From assembly GCF_037042905.1 (NCBI RefSeq), contig NC_087253.1:12567001-12631000 (forward strand): a DNA stretch of 64,000 nt, in the 5' to 3' direction. Origin of the DNA: Lytechinus pictus (Eukaryota > Echinodermata > Echinoidea > Temnopleuroida > Toxopneustidae). The notes under the pieces were generated by a model. It did no database searches and was not told where the DNA came from. It worked only from the letters and a program-made list of their open reading frames with translations. The stretch's first letter is position 1. Every line of letters begins with the position of its first letter. The translations under genes and the position numbers were made by a program. Below, in pieces: positions 9,849 through 21,580 of the stretch.

Positions 9849-11435
9849 AATGAATAAATAAATGAATAAATAAATAAAATCAAATAAAATGAATAAATAA
9901 ATAAATAAAATAAAATATGAAGAATGGAAAGTGCATGTACTTGACGGCTGTGAAGGTAGCTTTCGTAAACCAGCTTGACGTTATACCAGCTAAAAGCTGT
10001 CCTGTCGAGTTTCTACGAAAGCAATATTATTTTACCGTCCATTTTGTATTATATTGGGTGAATTCTTATCAACTATTTAAAAAAGCGGTAGTTAGAATAT
10101 GTAGAGCGGTAGAGTTGGCAACTGTCTCGATGCGAAACAACCACCATTCCCGTTGCTAAGCAACCACTGCTACAAATGCATTGTTGTTGAGAGGTCGTTA
10201 CTTAATTGCGATGTATTATTCACAGACACTATACCCATGAAAACCAAAATTGCGCGCTCGATCAAGTTAGAGAAGGTCGCTCCGAATGAAAGATAATACA
10301 TATCATTATCATGATTGTTATGGAGAATGATACCATTATACATTTTCATTATCTGAATGGTACCTGTACGGTGCGGCCCACACAAAAAGGAAACCCGTCA
10401 TTGAAGTAAGATGTCTCATTTAATTTGGTGTGTTTCGGTAAAGAATTTACATTAGTCGTAAGAATTGCCTCTCTTCTGATTCGATACCAAATAAATAAGG
10501 CATTTTAGAAACAACTTGCGCCGAAAATCACATGTGAATGAGCACCCACTCTCATCAATTACTGGTGAAAGAAACTTAACAAAGAACAAAATAAATATGC
10601 TAATGAATAATTTGCTAAGTTGTTGGTCTTAAATTAAATATGAGATTCCACTTTTAGCATAAGTATCAAATTTATAGTAAAAAAACATGTTTGACAAATT
10701 GTGACATCTATCTCTGAAAACGGATATCCTTTTTTGTGGGACGCACTATATATGGATATTTAGATCCTGGTAAATGGAAAGAGAATGTTTTTCCAAGTAA
10801 TTTGATATGCCATATATATGTGGTATGTCCTCACGCTTAGATAATCAATATACATTCTTTTCATTGATGACTGCAATTAACGAATTCGGATGTCAATCGT
10901 GTCATAATCCTACACGAATTGCATTAAAATGTATTGCATAACACCTTTTCAATAATTAACATTAGTATTATTTCATCAACACTCTTTAGTATCAATTCTC
11001 AAATTAATTTCATTGACAAAGAATTTGCAAATATGTTTACTAATGCATGCAGGATTATGAAATCATTGGCATCTGGATTCATTCATTGCAGCCATGTCTT
11101 ACTTTGGCGCAAATCGAACTTCACATCACCGTGACCGTAAAGATACTCCTGATTATCCAAGCGTTAACACATACCACATAATTTGGGAGAAAATACTTCC
11201 TTCTGGCCATATATTTTAATAATTATGTGTTCATGGCATATTTTTCCCCTTAAAGTAGGGATTTGTGAGGTGTTTTTTTTGTGACTCATGGTAGATTAAC
11301 ATCCTTTTCAGATTCATTTGAATTATTGAATATAAAATCTTTCATAACCGCTTTGTGAATTCTAAGACATACTTTCTTTGTTGTATAATTATTGGAAATT
11401 TGGGCATCTCATAATGAAAGGAGAACAACAGGGTA
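8931..11435. other. Unassigned stretch without genes
   Basis: Most of this is unrecognised AT-rich DNA. Around 9178-9205 lies GAACTTCCCCTTTAA, the complement of the end seen at 7156, so 9000-9205 is probably half of a short transposon of that family. At 9781-9915 there is a C10/A11 run followed by AAT and AAAT microsatellites. ORFs here (for example 9262-9534 and 9917-10159) match nothing I recognise. Confidence 0.5.
9781..9915. repeat. AAT/AAAT microsatellite
   Basis: A poly-C then poly-A run leads into about fourteen AAT units and then AAAT/GAAT units. Confidence 0.95.
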
Positions 11436-11668
11436 AGTTGGCTCAGTTGTCGAGCGTCCGCCTCATGAACGGGGGGTCGTGGGTTCGAACCCCGGCCGAG
11501 TCATACCAAAGACTTATAAAAATGGGAACTTTTGCCTTCTTGCTTGGCGCTCAGCATTTAGACCGGAGAAGGGTAATAATAACATATTATAAATACCATA
11601 TTATGTTATGCAGGGCCCGCTGGAAGAGCAGTCTTATGATTGGAGTGGGTACCCTGGGTAATTAAAAT
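11436..11668 (+). mobile_element. tRNA-derived SINE, tail type 2
   Basis: The head resembles a tRNA: GGCTCAGTTGTCGAGCG (A-box region) and GGGTTCGAACCCC (B box). The body contains ACTTATAAAAATGGGA and a tail GCAGGGCCCGCTGGAAGAGC ending in ATTAAAATGTTATTTATTAT. The two internal boxes would direct RNA polymerase III transcription. Confidence 0.75.
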
Positions 11669-11689
11669 GTTATTTATTATCAAATGACT

Positions 11690-11885
11690 CGGCCGATCCC
11701 CGGCCGAGTCATACCAAAGACTTATAAAAATGGGACCTTCTGCCTTCTTGGTTGGCGCTCAGCATTTAGACTGGAGAAGGGTAATAATAACATATTATGT
11801 TATGCAGGGCCCGCTGGAAGAGCAGTCTTATGATTGAGGTGGCTACCCTGGGTAATTAAAACGTTATTTATTATTATTATTCAAC
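11690..11885 (+). mobile_element. SINE, second tandem copy lacking most of its head
   Basis: This repeats the body and tail of the preceding SINE from the B-box end (CCCCGGCCGAGTC) onward and ends in ATT repeats. The head is missing, so it is a 5'-truncated copy or a duplication adjacent to the first. Confidence 0.75.
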
Positions 11886-12081
11886 AGCGCTGTACTGCCT
11901 AAGTGAAGTCTTGCGTAACTTCCTATTTTTTAACATCTTAGCAAAGTATATTTCAACTGTATTTTGTAAAACATGTTTTCAAGAAAGGTCAATCTTGACA
12001 AAACAGAATCTTGCAAGACATAGCATCACCTGAAGTATGCAGAACGTGGAATTAAAATGTAAATACCTCGTTAATATTTAG

Positions 12082-12241
12082 GTAAAACCTCAGTCACATT
12101 TGCCGTACGGCGAGTCGAAGTGGGCCGTTGTATTCATTTTTATTCAAACCACCTATTATGTAGCCAGAACAAAAAATGCTAAAACGGATGTTTCCGACTC
12201 GCCGTGCGGCTGGCGAAGAGCAAATGTGAATGAGGTATTAC
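12082..12241. mobile_element. Short palindromic element (CATTTGCCGTACGGCG type)
   Basis: The ends are inverted copies: ACCTCAGTCACATTTGCC on the left and GCAAATGTGAATGAGGTA on the right. GTACGGCGAGTCG and CGACTCGCCGTGCGG pair further in. There is no coding capacity. Confidence 0.7.
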
Positions 12242-12319
12242 CGAGAAAGGAACATTTCTCAAATTTAACTCACTCGATCTATAAGCAGGCTTACTGTTTG
12301 TTTGTTTGTTTGATTCCGC

Positions 12320-13030
12320 GGGGGTGTTAAAAAAATGGGTATCTATTTCGCGAGGAAAGCTACTTGTTTAGGGTCAAATTTGCGGGGAAGATAAAACAAA
12401 ATTAAAATGTTTTATAAGGGATGTCCTTTTTGCCCCAACACTACGTGTTTAGAGTCCGATTTGCGCGAGGTGTGGAAGGTGGGCCGTACTAAACCAAATG
12501 GTGTGTAAAGGTTAAACCGACGGTCGACGGACCCGTGACATAACAATAAAATATCGCTGTACTTGTTTAGGGGTTCAATTCTGGGAATACTTGCCAAGAG
12601 TATTGTTTCGTTTCCAATACTTGTTAAGGGTAGGGTTTGAGACGCCAATACTTGTTTAGGGGTGCATTTTCAGAATATGGAAAATACGTGTTTAGGGTGC
12701 TTTTCGAGACACCATGGTCGCGCATGGTATCCACTCGTCAATGGAAGTGCCCCCCCTCCCCTAAACAAGTACAACGATATTTTCATTGTTATGTCACTCA
12801 GTCGTCGGTTTTACCTCTACCTGATTGGGTTTAGTACAGCCCCACCTCCCACATCTCGCGCAAAATCGAACTCTAAACACGTAGTGTTGACTCTTGGGGC
12901 GAAAAGTACATCCTTTATAAAACATTTTAGTCTTAATTTTTTACACCCTCGCAAATTTGACCCTAAACACTTAGCTTCCCTAGCGAAAATAGATACCCTT
13001 TTTTCATTATTTTAGTGTTTTTGACACCCT
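12320..13030. mobile_element. Foldback element with ~330-bp arms
   Basis: The left arm (GGGTATCTATTTCGCGAGG, then ACGTGTTTAGAGTCCGA, then GTACTAAACC) reappears as its complement in the right arm: GGTTTAGTACAG in the GGG context at 12828, TCGAACTCTAAACACGT at 12867, and AAAATAGATACCC at 12986. Many short blocks containing TTGTTTAGGG or its complement recur. GGTATCCACTCGTCAATG occurs twice as a direct repeat (12728 and 13093), so the element may extend to about 13125. No gene is present. Confidence 0.7.
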
Positions 13031-13125
13031 TATTAGTAACGTGCCCTCTATTGAAAAAGACATCCTTTTTACGTGTTTTTTTGGTCGCGCATGGTATCCA
13101 CTCGTCAATGTAAGTGCCCCCCGGG

Positions 13126-13850
13126 AACCCTTTACCTTTGACAATGTTTGAAAATAAATAATGTGTATTTCCTTCTTGAAAGACTAGTCCGGAGGTCCGG
13201 AGGTTTAGAGTTAATATGAATTTCCTGTTCATCACGCTCGGGCTCGGCCACACCATGACTCCACGTCCTCACAAAACCGAGACCAAGAGCACTACGTGCA
13301 ACGCTCAGTATGCATGTGACCGGATATCGTTTGGTGCGTTTGGGTTGCAATGTGACCGAGCTTTACATACATAGTTTCATGTTACATATACCCGCACACA
13401 CCACCAAAACGGACAGAGCAGACAAATTGAACTGGCGGAAAGGTCTGTAGCACGCCGTTGCCTATCGTGATATATTATACATATAAAAATATTCAGACGC
13501 ATGACCAGTAGTTAATGGATCACTGGTCAGCTTAAAAAGATAAATGGGATTCGGTTATGCCTTGCATGAAAGAACACCTTTCAACGACATCATGTGTTTG
13601 TGAATTCTTCATCCGTCGAACGCATTCCGACCTGAGGATTCGCCGAGCCGTACGATATAGAATAAATTATTTTTGTTAATGAAAGTACGAGTGGAACTCT
13701 CTCGAGTCTCACTTTTTTTCCACGGCGTGTCTTTTCCCCGACTCGGGGTGGAATCAAAGGTGCGCGTACACAACAGATTAAAACATCGGCAATTACCATC
13801 TTCTTGTGGTCATGCTGCACTAACGGTAAATATTGTTCAGGCCAAGATCA

Positions 13851-13884
<34 letters not shown>

Positions 13885-14070
13885 CGAGTTTTATAATATC
13901 TCGAGTTCCATTGGTTATCTTCGGATTTGATTAATACACACGCTATTGCCTACTGGATCAAGTATATTGGAGCCGGCATTTCCCCCAAAGTGAGCACCCA
14001 AAACAGGTAGGAATCCATTTAAGAATTTTTGTTATGTTTCATTATATTTTTGCGCGTTTGATGCAGCTTC
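13126..14070. other. Unassigned stretch
   Basis: I recognise no gene. A TA microsatellite lies at 13854-13880. Confidence 0.5.
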
Positions 14071-14685
14071 TTAAAGGTCAAGTCCACCCCAGAATAATGT
14101 TGATTTGAATAATAGAGAAAAATCAAACTAGCATAACGCTGAAAATTCATCAAAATCGGATGTAAAATAAGAAAGTTATGACATTTTTAAGTTCCACTTA
14201 TTTTTCACAAAACAGTGATATGCACAACTCAGTTGCATGCAAATGAGACAGTCGATGATGTCCATCACTCTCTATTTCTTTTGTTTTTTATTGTTTGAAT
14301 TATACAATATTTCATTTTTTACGGATTCGACAAAAAGGACCAACTTGACTGAGCCATATACCTGTAGTATTAAACAATGTTAGTCCCACATGTTCAGGGC
14401 GGAATTGATCGTTGTTTCACTTGACAATGAGGAGAAAATTAGAATATTTCATATTTCACATAATAAAATACAAAAGAAAGAGTGAGTGGATGACGTCACC
14501 AGTCTCCTCATTTGCATACCGATCAGGATGTGCATATAACTGTTTTGTGAAATTAAGCAAAACTTTAAAATATCATAACTTTCTTATTTTATATCCGATT
14601 TTGATGAAATTTTCAGTGTTACGTTTGTTGGATTTTTCTCTTTTTATTCAAATCAACCTTTTGTTGGGGTGGACTTGTCCTTTAA
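14071..14685. mobile_element. TTAA-flanked palindromic element, family A copy 1
   Basis: The 615-bp copy begins TTAAAGGTCAAGTCCACC and ends with the complement (GGTGGACTTGTCCTTTAA at 14668-14685). The two halves are also roughly inverted copies of each other. ATCAAAATCGGATGTAAAAT and its complement are the best-conserved inner blocks. There is no ORF. Other copies are at 15149, 21790, 46303, 50085, 52058 and 63052. Confidence 0.88.
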
Positions 14686-15148
14686 TGAAAGTTTCCGTCT
14701 CTCTATGCAGGCCTATAAACAATGTCATAAAGTATGTTTTTGTGGTTTTCTTGAGTAATTTCTATTTGATTATTATGAAAACATCTTCGAAAATGATATT
14801 GATTTTTTGATACAAAGTAAGATAAGTCGTTCTGCATTATACTATCAAAATGTAAAATCTTAGAGGTTTCGTTTTTTGTTGTGTCCTTATTTTTCTCCTC
14901 CTTTAAGCGGGAAGGTGGGGGGGGGGGTAGCCAGACACTGCTAGAAAGAACGCAGTATCACACAATGTGATCACAGTGTGTTCACATAGTGGACTATGTG
15001 AAAATATTATTCAAACTGTTAAAATGCTCAAAATCAACAACGTGAAGATATTTTCACACTGTTGCCAACTTGACAGTGCGACTGTTCACAGCGTGTTCAC
15101 ATGGTCGACTTTGTGAATATGTGATTCACACGGTTGAAATACTCAAAT

Positions 15149-15467
15149 TTAAAGGACAAGTCCACCCCAACAAAAGGTTAATTTGAATTTGAAAAAAATC
15201 AAATGAGCATAACAGTGAAAAAATCATCAAAATCGAATGTGAAAAAAGTAAGTTACGACAATTCAAAGGTTCGTTCAAAGGGGAGTTCACCCATCATACG
15301 TGTCACTGAGATGTGTATACAGTATAACTGTTTTGTGAAAAATAAGCCAAGCTTTAAAATGTTGTAACTTTCTTATTAGACATCCTATTTTGATGAAATT
15401 TTCAGCGTTATGCTTGCTTGATTATTGATTCCAATCAACATTTTTCTTGGGTGGACTTGACCTTTAA
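15149..15467. mobile_element. Family A copy 2, internally deleted, nested in the foldback arm
   Basis: The 319-bp copy has TTTAAAGGACAAGTCCACCC at the left and GGTGGACTTGACCTTTAA at the right. It splits a unit of the foldback array. Joining the flanks gives CTCAAATTTAACAGTG, against CTCAAATTCAACAGTG in the uninterrupted repeat. That reveals one TTAA (or TTTAA) at the empty site and hence duplication of it. Confidence 0.85.
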
Positions 15468-15748
15468 CAGTGTGAATGTGAATCCCCATTGTATTCCACA
15501 CTGTGGCACACACTGTGGGGTGCTGTGTTCTTCCCAATACGGGAAGGTGTTTTGGGGAAGAATTCATTCACTACACGCTATTTACAAAACACGAGCGTTG
15601 GCGAATACTAATGGTTTCACTTTCAAGAAACGTCCCCTAGCTGGCTAACAGCGTAATAATGATTAATGCAAATTAAAAATGTGTGTGATATTTAGAGGAA
15701 ACAATTGGCCTAAATCCAATCTACATGTACGTTCACGTGATCCTATAT

Positions 15749-16105
15749 AGCCAGGCGGCTTCTAGAGAGAGTAAAAATCATTTACTAACGTAAGGTCACT
15801 CTCATACGAAGCCAGGCCTTCTATCTCATAGACCCACCAGAGCCAGCCACAACCTGAAACTTTCACCCCCGAGATTTCTACTTTCCTTCTAAAAGATCTA
15901 TAGCTCTAAATCATGTACATGGGATAAAACTTAATTTCCGAGATTTCTACGCTCTCGTTGTTATTTTTAAAACAAGAATTCATCAAAAAAATGAAAAAAT
16001 ATTGTGAAAAGACGGAAGAGACTTGCCCGATGTTTACGCCGCCATCTTGTTTCTTATTGTACTTCCCCAACGTTACGCGACGCTCGCTAGAAGCCGCCTG
16101 GCTAA
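15749..16105. mobile_element. Short hAT-like element nested in the foldback centre
   Basis: The inverted ends are AGCCAGGCGGCTTCTAG and CTAGAAGCCGCCTGGCT. They are flanked by TCCTATAT at 15741-15748 and 16106-16113, an 8-bp direct repeat. Two further bases (AA) before the right repeat are counted in the element. The internal AGATTTCTAC block recurs. No transposase is present. Confidence 0.72.
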
Positions 16106-16904
16106 TCCTATATGGAACTAGTATAGAGATGGACATTCATCGATCATTTCATGGATTCACTAACATGTATGTGACTGTCATTGTACTCCGATTAACATTC
16201 TCTTCATATTGTCTACTGACTGTGTTGAGCCGTCAATAAGGCCATGAGCTGAAAGAAGCAGGCCGTTATCAGACATTAATATTGCACAAATTGTATGATA
16301 TATCACTGAAATCCTGGAAAATCGATATGCACTTCTGGTTTACATTTGATTATCTTAGCTCCATTTATTTGAGAAAATGAATGCAGATTTTAAGATGGAG
16401 ACAATATTGTGATTGATTGCTTCTTGTTTATAATCCCTTCTGTTATTGCCAAGTTTCCTCCTAATATTCCAGAGGTACATAGCACATAGCTTGTAGAGAT
16501 CGTGTATCTTTCATTGTTATTGAGGTCATTATGTGTGTGCGGAAGTTTGCGGATGGAATGATAACATATTTTATATAACAAACTCGTCTGCTTCTCAATT
16601 TTTCTGCAAGGCATATTCTGACACTGGACATCAGCCAACAAAAACAGAGAAAAGGGGAATATATCCCTTTGTAAATAATCATATACGCCTTGGTATAATA
16701 GGGGAAAGTGGGGGTGAATGAGGCCACCTTTTTAATATTTTCCATTCATATCTTTTTAATGCATACCCGCAGAAATATGATTAGATGTCTAATAGGTCCA
16801 CAGTAGACATACATTATCCAATACCAATAGAAATGTGAGAGCTGATCAATCTCATTTGCATATTAATGAGCATTAAACTTTGTTATCAGGTGGCCCTATA
16901 TACT

Positions 16905-17150
16905 GTAAAAAGAATATTGAGTAAAATTTTAACCAGCACGAGGGTAATTATGTGTCCAACTAATTTGGGGCAGTATTTTACCAAATGCGGGAAGCGTAAT
17001 GTCCAGTAATGTTAAAAAATAAGCAGCAATTACTTTAGAATAGGCAATTTTTTCATCACACTGGATAAATAAAAATGCCCAAAAGAAATACCCAATGATG
17101 GTGGGACACATAATTACCCTCAGCATTTTTACCCAATATTTTTTAGAGTG
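16905..17150. mobile_element. Palindromic element with CACTSTAAAAA ends
   Basis: The perfect 17-bp pair AGGGTAATTATGTGTCC (16941-16957) and its complement (17104-17120) lies inside longer imperfect ends. These read CTGTAAAAAGAATATTG on the left and the complement of CACTCTAAAAAATATTGG on the right. The flanks look like a TA duplication. The ends resemble those of the element at 62373. Confidence 0.65.
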
Positions 17151-17249
17151 TAATTAATTAAGAATATCACTGGCCCGGAAAATTTTATCAGAATCAAATG
17201 TAAAATATGAAAATTTTGTATTTATAGTTTCTATTCCCTACTTGAAAGT

Positions 17250-18090
17250 ACACACGCCCCACAGTGTGCGCCACAGTGTTCAGCACGATGTGACACCACC
17301 TACACACTGTTAGACTATGTGATTACGCTGTGGACGGCCACACTGTCGTTGTGTCCACAGTGTGAAAATATCTTCACACTGTTGAGCATTTCAACGGTGT
17401 GAACAATGTTTTCACATAGTCCACTATGTGAACACACTATGATCACACTTTGTGACACTGTGAAAATATCTTCACACTGTTGAATTTGTGCATTTTAACA
17501 GCGTAAATAATAATCTCACATCGTCCACTGTGTGAACACTCTGTGACACACTGTGATCACACTGTGCAACTGTGACAATATCTTCACACTGTTGAATTTG
17601 AGCATTTTAACAGTGTGAATAGTATTCTCACATCGTCCACTCTGTGAACACAATGTGATGACACTGTGTGAAAATATCTTCACAATGTTGAATTTGAGCA
17701 TTTTAACAGTGTGAATAATATTCTCACATCGTCCACTCTGTGAACACAATGTGATGACACTGTGTGAAAATATCTGCACACTGTTGAATTTGAGTATTTT
17801 AACAGTGTGAATAATATTCTCACATCGTCTACTCTGTGAACACAATGTGATGACACTGTGTGAAAATATCTGCACACTGTTGAATTTGAGTATTTTAACA
17901 GTGTGAATAATATTCTCACATCGTCCACTCTGTGAACACTCTGCGAACAAACTGTGATCACACTGTGTGAAACGGTGTGAAAATATCTTCACACTGTTGA
18001 ATTTGAGCATGTTAACGGTGTGAACAATGTTTTCACATAGTCCACTCTGTGAACACACTGTGTGACACTGTGTCCCTTCCTGTAGGTTTC
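17250..18090. repeat. Right array of ~95-bp tandem repeats
   Basis: About seven units share CACACTGTTGAATTTGAGCA, TTTTAACAGTGTGAATAA and a CACATCGTCCACTCTGTGAA block. Spacings run from about 95 to 117 bases. The unit itself is rich in small CACTGTG palindromes. The long minus-strand ORF across it (17516-18109) is only a product of the repeat. Confidence 0.9.
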
Positions 18091-18507
18091 TTTTGTCACA
18101 TATCAGCACATCCTGGGTTGTACATGACTTGTATGTATGTATGTGTATGTGTATGTATGCATGAAATGGTTGAAGCGGTGATGATTACACACATCCCATT
18201 ATTTACTTAAAATTGTGATATCAGGTATTTCCGGTAAGAAGTTCGTGATAAAAAAATCTAGAGCGCGGATTCACAATAAATTATAATAATGATGATTTTA
18301 CGGGCCTTGATGAAACAAACAATGCTTTATACTATTATCATTATCATCTTTTTGAATCCTAATATTATATGTATGCTATTTTGTTATTTAGACTTTTTAG
18401 TTATTGTTGTAGCTCCTGTAGATGGTAAGAGTTAAGTTTATTATGTTTTATGTAAGCGCATAGATAATTAAGTATTAATTAATAATAATAATTATATAAT
18501 AATATAG
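18091..18507. other. Unassigned stretch with TATG microsatellite
   Basis: A short GTAT/GTATGT repeat lies at 18126-18165. Nothing else is recognised. Confidence 0.5.
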
Positions 18508-18775
18508 GGCATTTATATTGCGCACATATCCACCTTGTTAGGTGCTCAAGGCGCTCCGTTATTACCCGGCTAAGCTAGGCGTTCATAGCGCACACAGCTT
18601 TTTTAAGGAATTACTTCCTACCGGTACCCATTTACCTCACCTGGGTTGAGTGCAGCACACTGTGGATCAGTTTCTTGCTGAAGGAAATTGTGCCATAGCT
18701 GGGATTCGAACTGACGACCCTCTGTTTCAAAGTCCGAAGACTAATCCACTGGGCCACAACGCTTCACATGAGTTT
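18508..18775 (-). mobile_element. tRNA-derived SINE, tail type 1
   Basis: On the minus strand the tRNA-like head carries the B box GTTCGAATCCC and A-box-like TGGCCCAGTGG. The body and tail (CACCTAACAAGGTGGATATG, on the minus strand) are shared with 30822, 54413 and 20757. Confidence 0.78.
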
Positions 18776-18904
18776 ATTAATATGAACTTAATAAATATAA
18801 CATTATTATTATTATTATTATTATTGAGGAAAATCTTAAAGTGACCTAGTATAGGATGCAAATGAAATACGAAGTGAATTAATTGGCTCCCTCATTTATA
18901 TGCC

Positions 18905-19060
18905 TCCAATTTCGTACAGTAGTTGTTTAAACAGTTTAAACAAGTGTTTAAAATCTTAAACAACAATGTTCATTTTTTAATATTCAATTCTCAATAAATT
19001 AAGCATTGCTTAAAATTTTAACCAACTACTGTAAGGTTCATGTCGTAAACAATGTTAAAT
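18905..19060. mobile_element. Palindromic TTTAAAC element, copy 1
   Basis: ACAGTAGTTGTTTAAACAGT on the left pairs with ACCAACTACTGTAAGG on the right. A second copy at 52855-53015 shows the same layout with longer ends. Immediately after (19061-19195) is a fragment resembling one half of family A, ending TTGTTGATGTGGACTTAC. Confidence 0.65.
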
Positions 19061-19195
19061 TAATATAATTTTGAAAGCGTTTTACTGTGTATAAAATAAG
19101 CGAAAATCGAATATTTTCTATGAAATTTCCAGTGTTCTCAATTCATTTACGTTCCATATTCAACTGAGACTTTTGTTGATGTGGACTTACAGTTA

Positions 19196-20406
19196 CACAG
19201 GAGGCCAGTACAGTCACCGGTACATGCGATTTTCATACACGCATGTCTAATTGGTATATCACAATTCCGTGAGTCGGTAAATTACACTATCCTCTTGACT
19301 GTATATCATGTACTGTAGGCCAACATGTATTGTACGTCCGTTGTGCAGGGTTAATATATACAGCCTCCGCATTAATTCACGAACCTAATTAAACCTTTCC
19401 AATTTGACTCGGAACAAATTTGAAAGAAAAAAAATCAAAGGCTTCATTGATGCATAGGCCAATAACGTTATATGACTGTCATTAATGTTATTAATATAAA
19501 TATTCTAACGTTTGCGCTTCGTATGTTTATCAAGTGCGTGATAAATATCAAAGAAAACAAAAAACCTCGTATGATCGAGTGTGGAGCTAACTGGATTTTT
19601 TTGTATAATCTCCTCAAAATTATATATTACCCTACAACCGAATCAGTGATTTAATCGAATTGTCCTCAAAATATCCCTTAACATTTTGTACTAAGGCAGT
19701 AAGATAACTCTGTTATTTTCAATCTTTATGAAATAAACTGCAAACGGTGAGATTAGCCCTTGATTTACCTACGTTGTCATGACAGCACGGATGAATTACG
19801 GAAAGAGGTTCGGATAATGGTACTCATCCTATTGACATATTCGGCGTGGTTGCTGTCATGGACCTATATAAGAAAAGGATGATCAACGCGAGGATTCTTT
19901 TGAAAATAATTGTCGCCGTATCCTGATTATGTTAATGGAACATACAGTTGTTTTTTACAATAGCGGCTACCTCGGCGTATCTTATCTTTTTAGAAAAGTA
20001 TATTTTTCCTAGTCTTTGCGTTTGTTGGCTGATATTCTGTATCAGAATATACCTTTCAATCAACAAGCTTCAGATTTGGAGCTGCACAATTGAGAAGCAA
20101 ACGATTTTTGTGATACAAAATTTGTTTTATCGATGGCACATAATGACCTAAATAACGAGATTTACACGTCCCCTACAAGCTGTATACGTGTGCCATGTTC
20201 TTCTGGAATATTATGAGGAAATCTTTAAAAATAGGTGATCATAAAATTATATACAATCAATCCAATTCCAGCCTCTATATCTTGAAATATGCATACATTT
20301 TTCAAAATAAAACCCATGGAAGTGAAATAACCATTTGTAAACCAGAACAGCACATTGACTTTCCAGTTTTTTAAGTTATCTTCTGCTCGTACAATATTTG
20401 TGTAAT
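19196..20406. other. Unassigned stretch
   Basis: I see no gene or repeat that I recognise; short ORFs only. Confidence 0.5.
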
Positions 20407-20414
20407 GTTAATAT

Positions 20415-20673
20415 CCAAGGGCAGAAATCTCTCCCCAAAGGTAGGGGGACCAGGGGCTGGAAAATTCGACAAGCAAAAAAAAGGAAAAAAAAGGTTATCA
20501 CCAAAAAGTAAGGTCATCTCGTCCAAAATACATGTTTTATTTCGATTTTAAATGATGTATTTCCTTCCATCATAAAAGACCAAAAATAGTAAGGGGGACT
20601 TTGATATTGTGTGCCCCATACAATTTTTGGGTAGGGGGGACGCGTCCCCCTGTCCCCTGGGATTTCCGCCCAT
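20415..20673. mobile_element. Short hAT-like element
   Basis: The inverted ends CCAAGGGCAGAAATC and GATTTCCGCCCAT are flanked by GTTAATAT (20407-20414) and GTTAATGT (20674-20681), an 8-bp duplication with one mismatch. Inside are runs of GGGGGAC. No ORF is present. Confidence 0.68.
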
Positions 20674-20756
20674 GTTAATGTCTAATCACGGTAAGCATCT
20701 GTCAACTCATTATTTGGGGTCTAATTGACGGCAACCATGATTGGATCACTAAGAAT

Positions 20757-21395
20757 AAAATAAATAATACAGGATTTGTATAGCGCACGCCAGGGGGCAC
20801 TCAGTATATAATGCATAGTGGGTATGTGCCGCGGAGGGGACCCCCATTTTTTACACTCAAAGTTCCGTTCCAAGGCATAGCATTTTTGTCTTATTGAGAA
20901 AAAGAACAAAGAAAGCCGCTCCAAAGCATAGCATTTTCTTCTTATCGAGAAGAAAGAAGAAAGAAATCCGCTCCAAAGCTTCGCATATTTTTCGTTACGC
21001 CGTTCCGGTCGCATTGATCTGCTACAAGGAGCTGCATTTTGGTGAAAAGCGGCCGCAGAGTGCTGTCCGACCATCGCCTCTGCGCGAGCGCACCCGGCGG
21101 AGGCCGCGCTAGCTGCATCATGCACGCATGCCCGTTCCATAGGGATGCATACGCACTCATCACACGCTGGCGATCCGTTCCAAGGACCCCCGTTTTCACA
21201 AACATTTGTAGTTCCGAAGCCTGCTCCGAGGACCCTCCTTTTTACAATTAGCCCGCTCCAAGGCCCCCGTTTTTTGTCTCGCCCGCGGCACACCCCTACC
21301 ACTTTTTTGGTCGAGTGCCCCCCCCCCCCGGGGAGCGCACATATCCACCTTGCTAGGTGCTCGAGGCGTTCCTACATTACCTACATCACAATAAA
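20757..21395 (-). mobile_element. SINE tail fragment split by a hAT-like insertion
   Basis: The pieces 20757-20789 and 21334-21395 together read as the 3' part of the type 1 SINE (TTTGTATAGCGCAC joined to ATATCCACCTTGCTAGGTGC). They are interrupted by the element at 20790-21333. Confidence 0.75.
20790..21333. mobile_element. Nonautonomous hAT-like element inside a SINE
   Basis: The left end is CCAGGGGGCACTC and the right end GAGTGCCCCC followed by more C and G. AGCGCACG (20782-20789) and AGCGCACA (21334-21341) form an 8-bp target duplication with one difference. CAG-starting ends and 8-bp duplications are typical of hAT elements. Inner blocks (GTGCCGCGGAGGGG and CGCCCGCGGCACACCCC) also pair. 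The 193-residue minus-strand ORF across it has no recognisable domain. Confidence 0.75.
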
Positions 21396-21580
21396 TAATT
21401 ATGAAGAGAAATGTATACAGATGAAAATGACAGTTAGTAAATTAATTGGCTAACCGATGAATATCCAGCTCTCATACATGTAGGTCAATGATACATGTAA
21501 ATGTATCATTTCTAACGGAGGGGGGGGTTCAAGTTTAGGTAACAAAATATAATGTATCCATTATCATAGCAACGCACCTG

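Larger units (their letters stand above)
14935..18090. mobile_element. Large foldback element bounded by inverted ~95-bp repeat arrays
   Basis: The array at 14935-15148 (continuing at 15468-15535) is the reverse complement of the array at 17250-18090. TTCACATAGTGGACTATGTG near 14980 pairs with CACATAGTCCACTCTGTGAA near 18033. The innermost blocks pair too: CACACTGTGGCACACACTGT at 15497 against the complement near 17265. The outermost ~20 bases match at about 15 of 21 positions. The central ~1.7 kb has no recognised gene. This is a second element of the general tandem-repeat foldback type. Exact ends and a target duplication were not established. Confidence 0.7.

Noticed and set aside
17340-18090. 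CRISPR-like regularly spaced repeats
   Set aside because: Repeats are tandem without unique spacers, lie in eukaryotic DNA and form one arm of a foldback element.
17516-18109. 197-residue minus-strand ORF
   Set aside because: It runs entirely through the ~95-bp tandem repeat; its repeats of HTVKILKFNSV simply mirror the DNA repeat.
20721-21302. 193-residue minus-strand ORF
   Set aside because: It overlaps a nonautonomous hAT-like element and has no recognisable domain.
21145-21453. Pro-rich 102-residue ORF
   Set aside because: It crosses the boundary between a hAT-like element and a SINE fragment.
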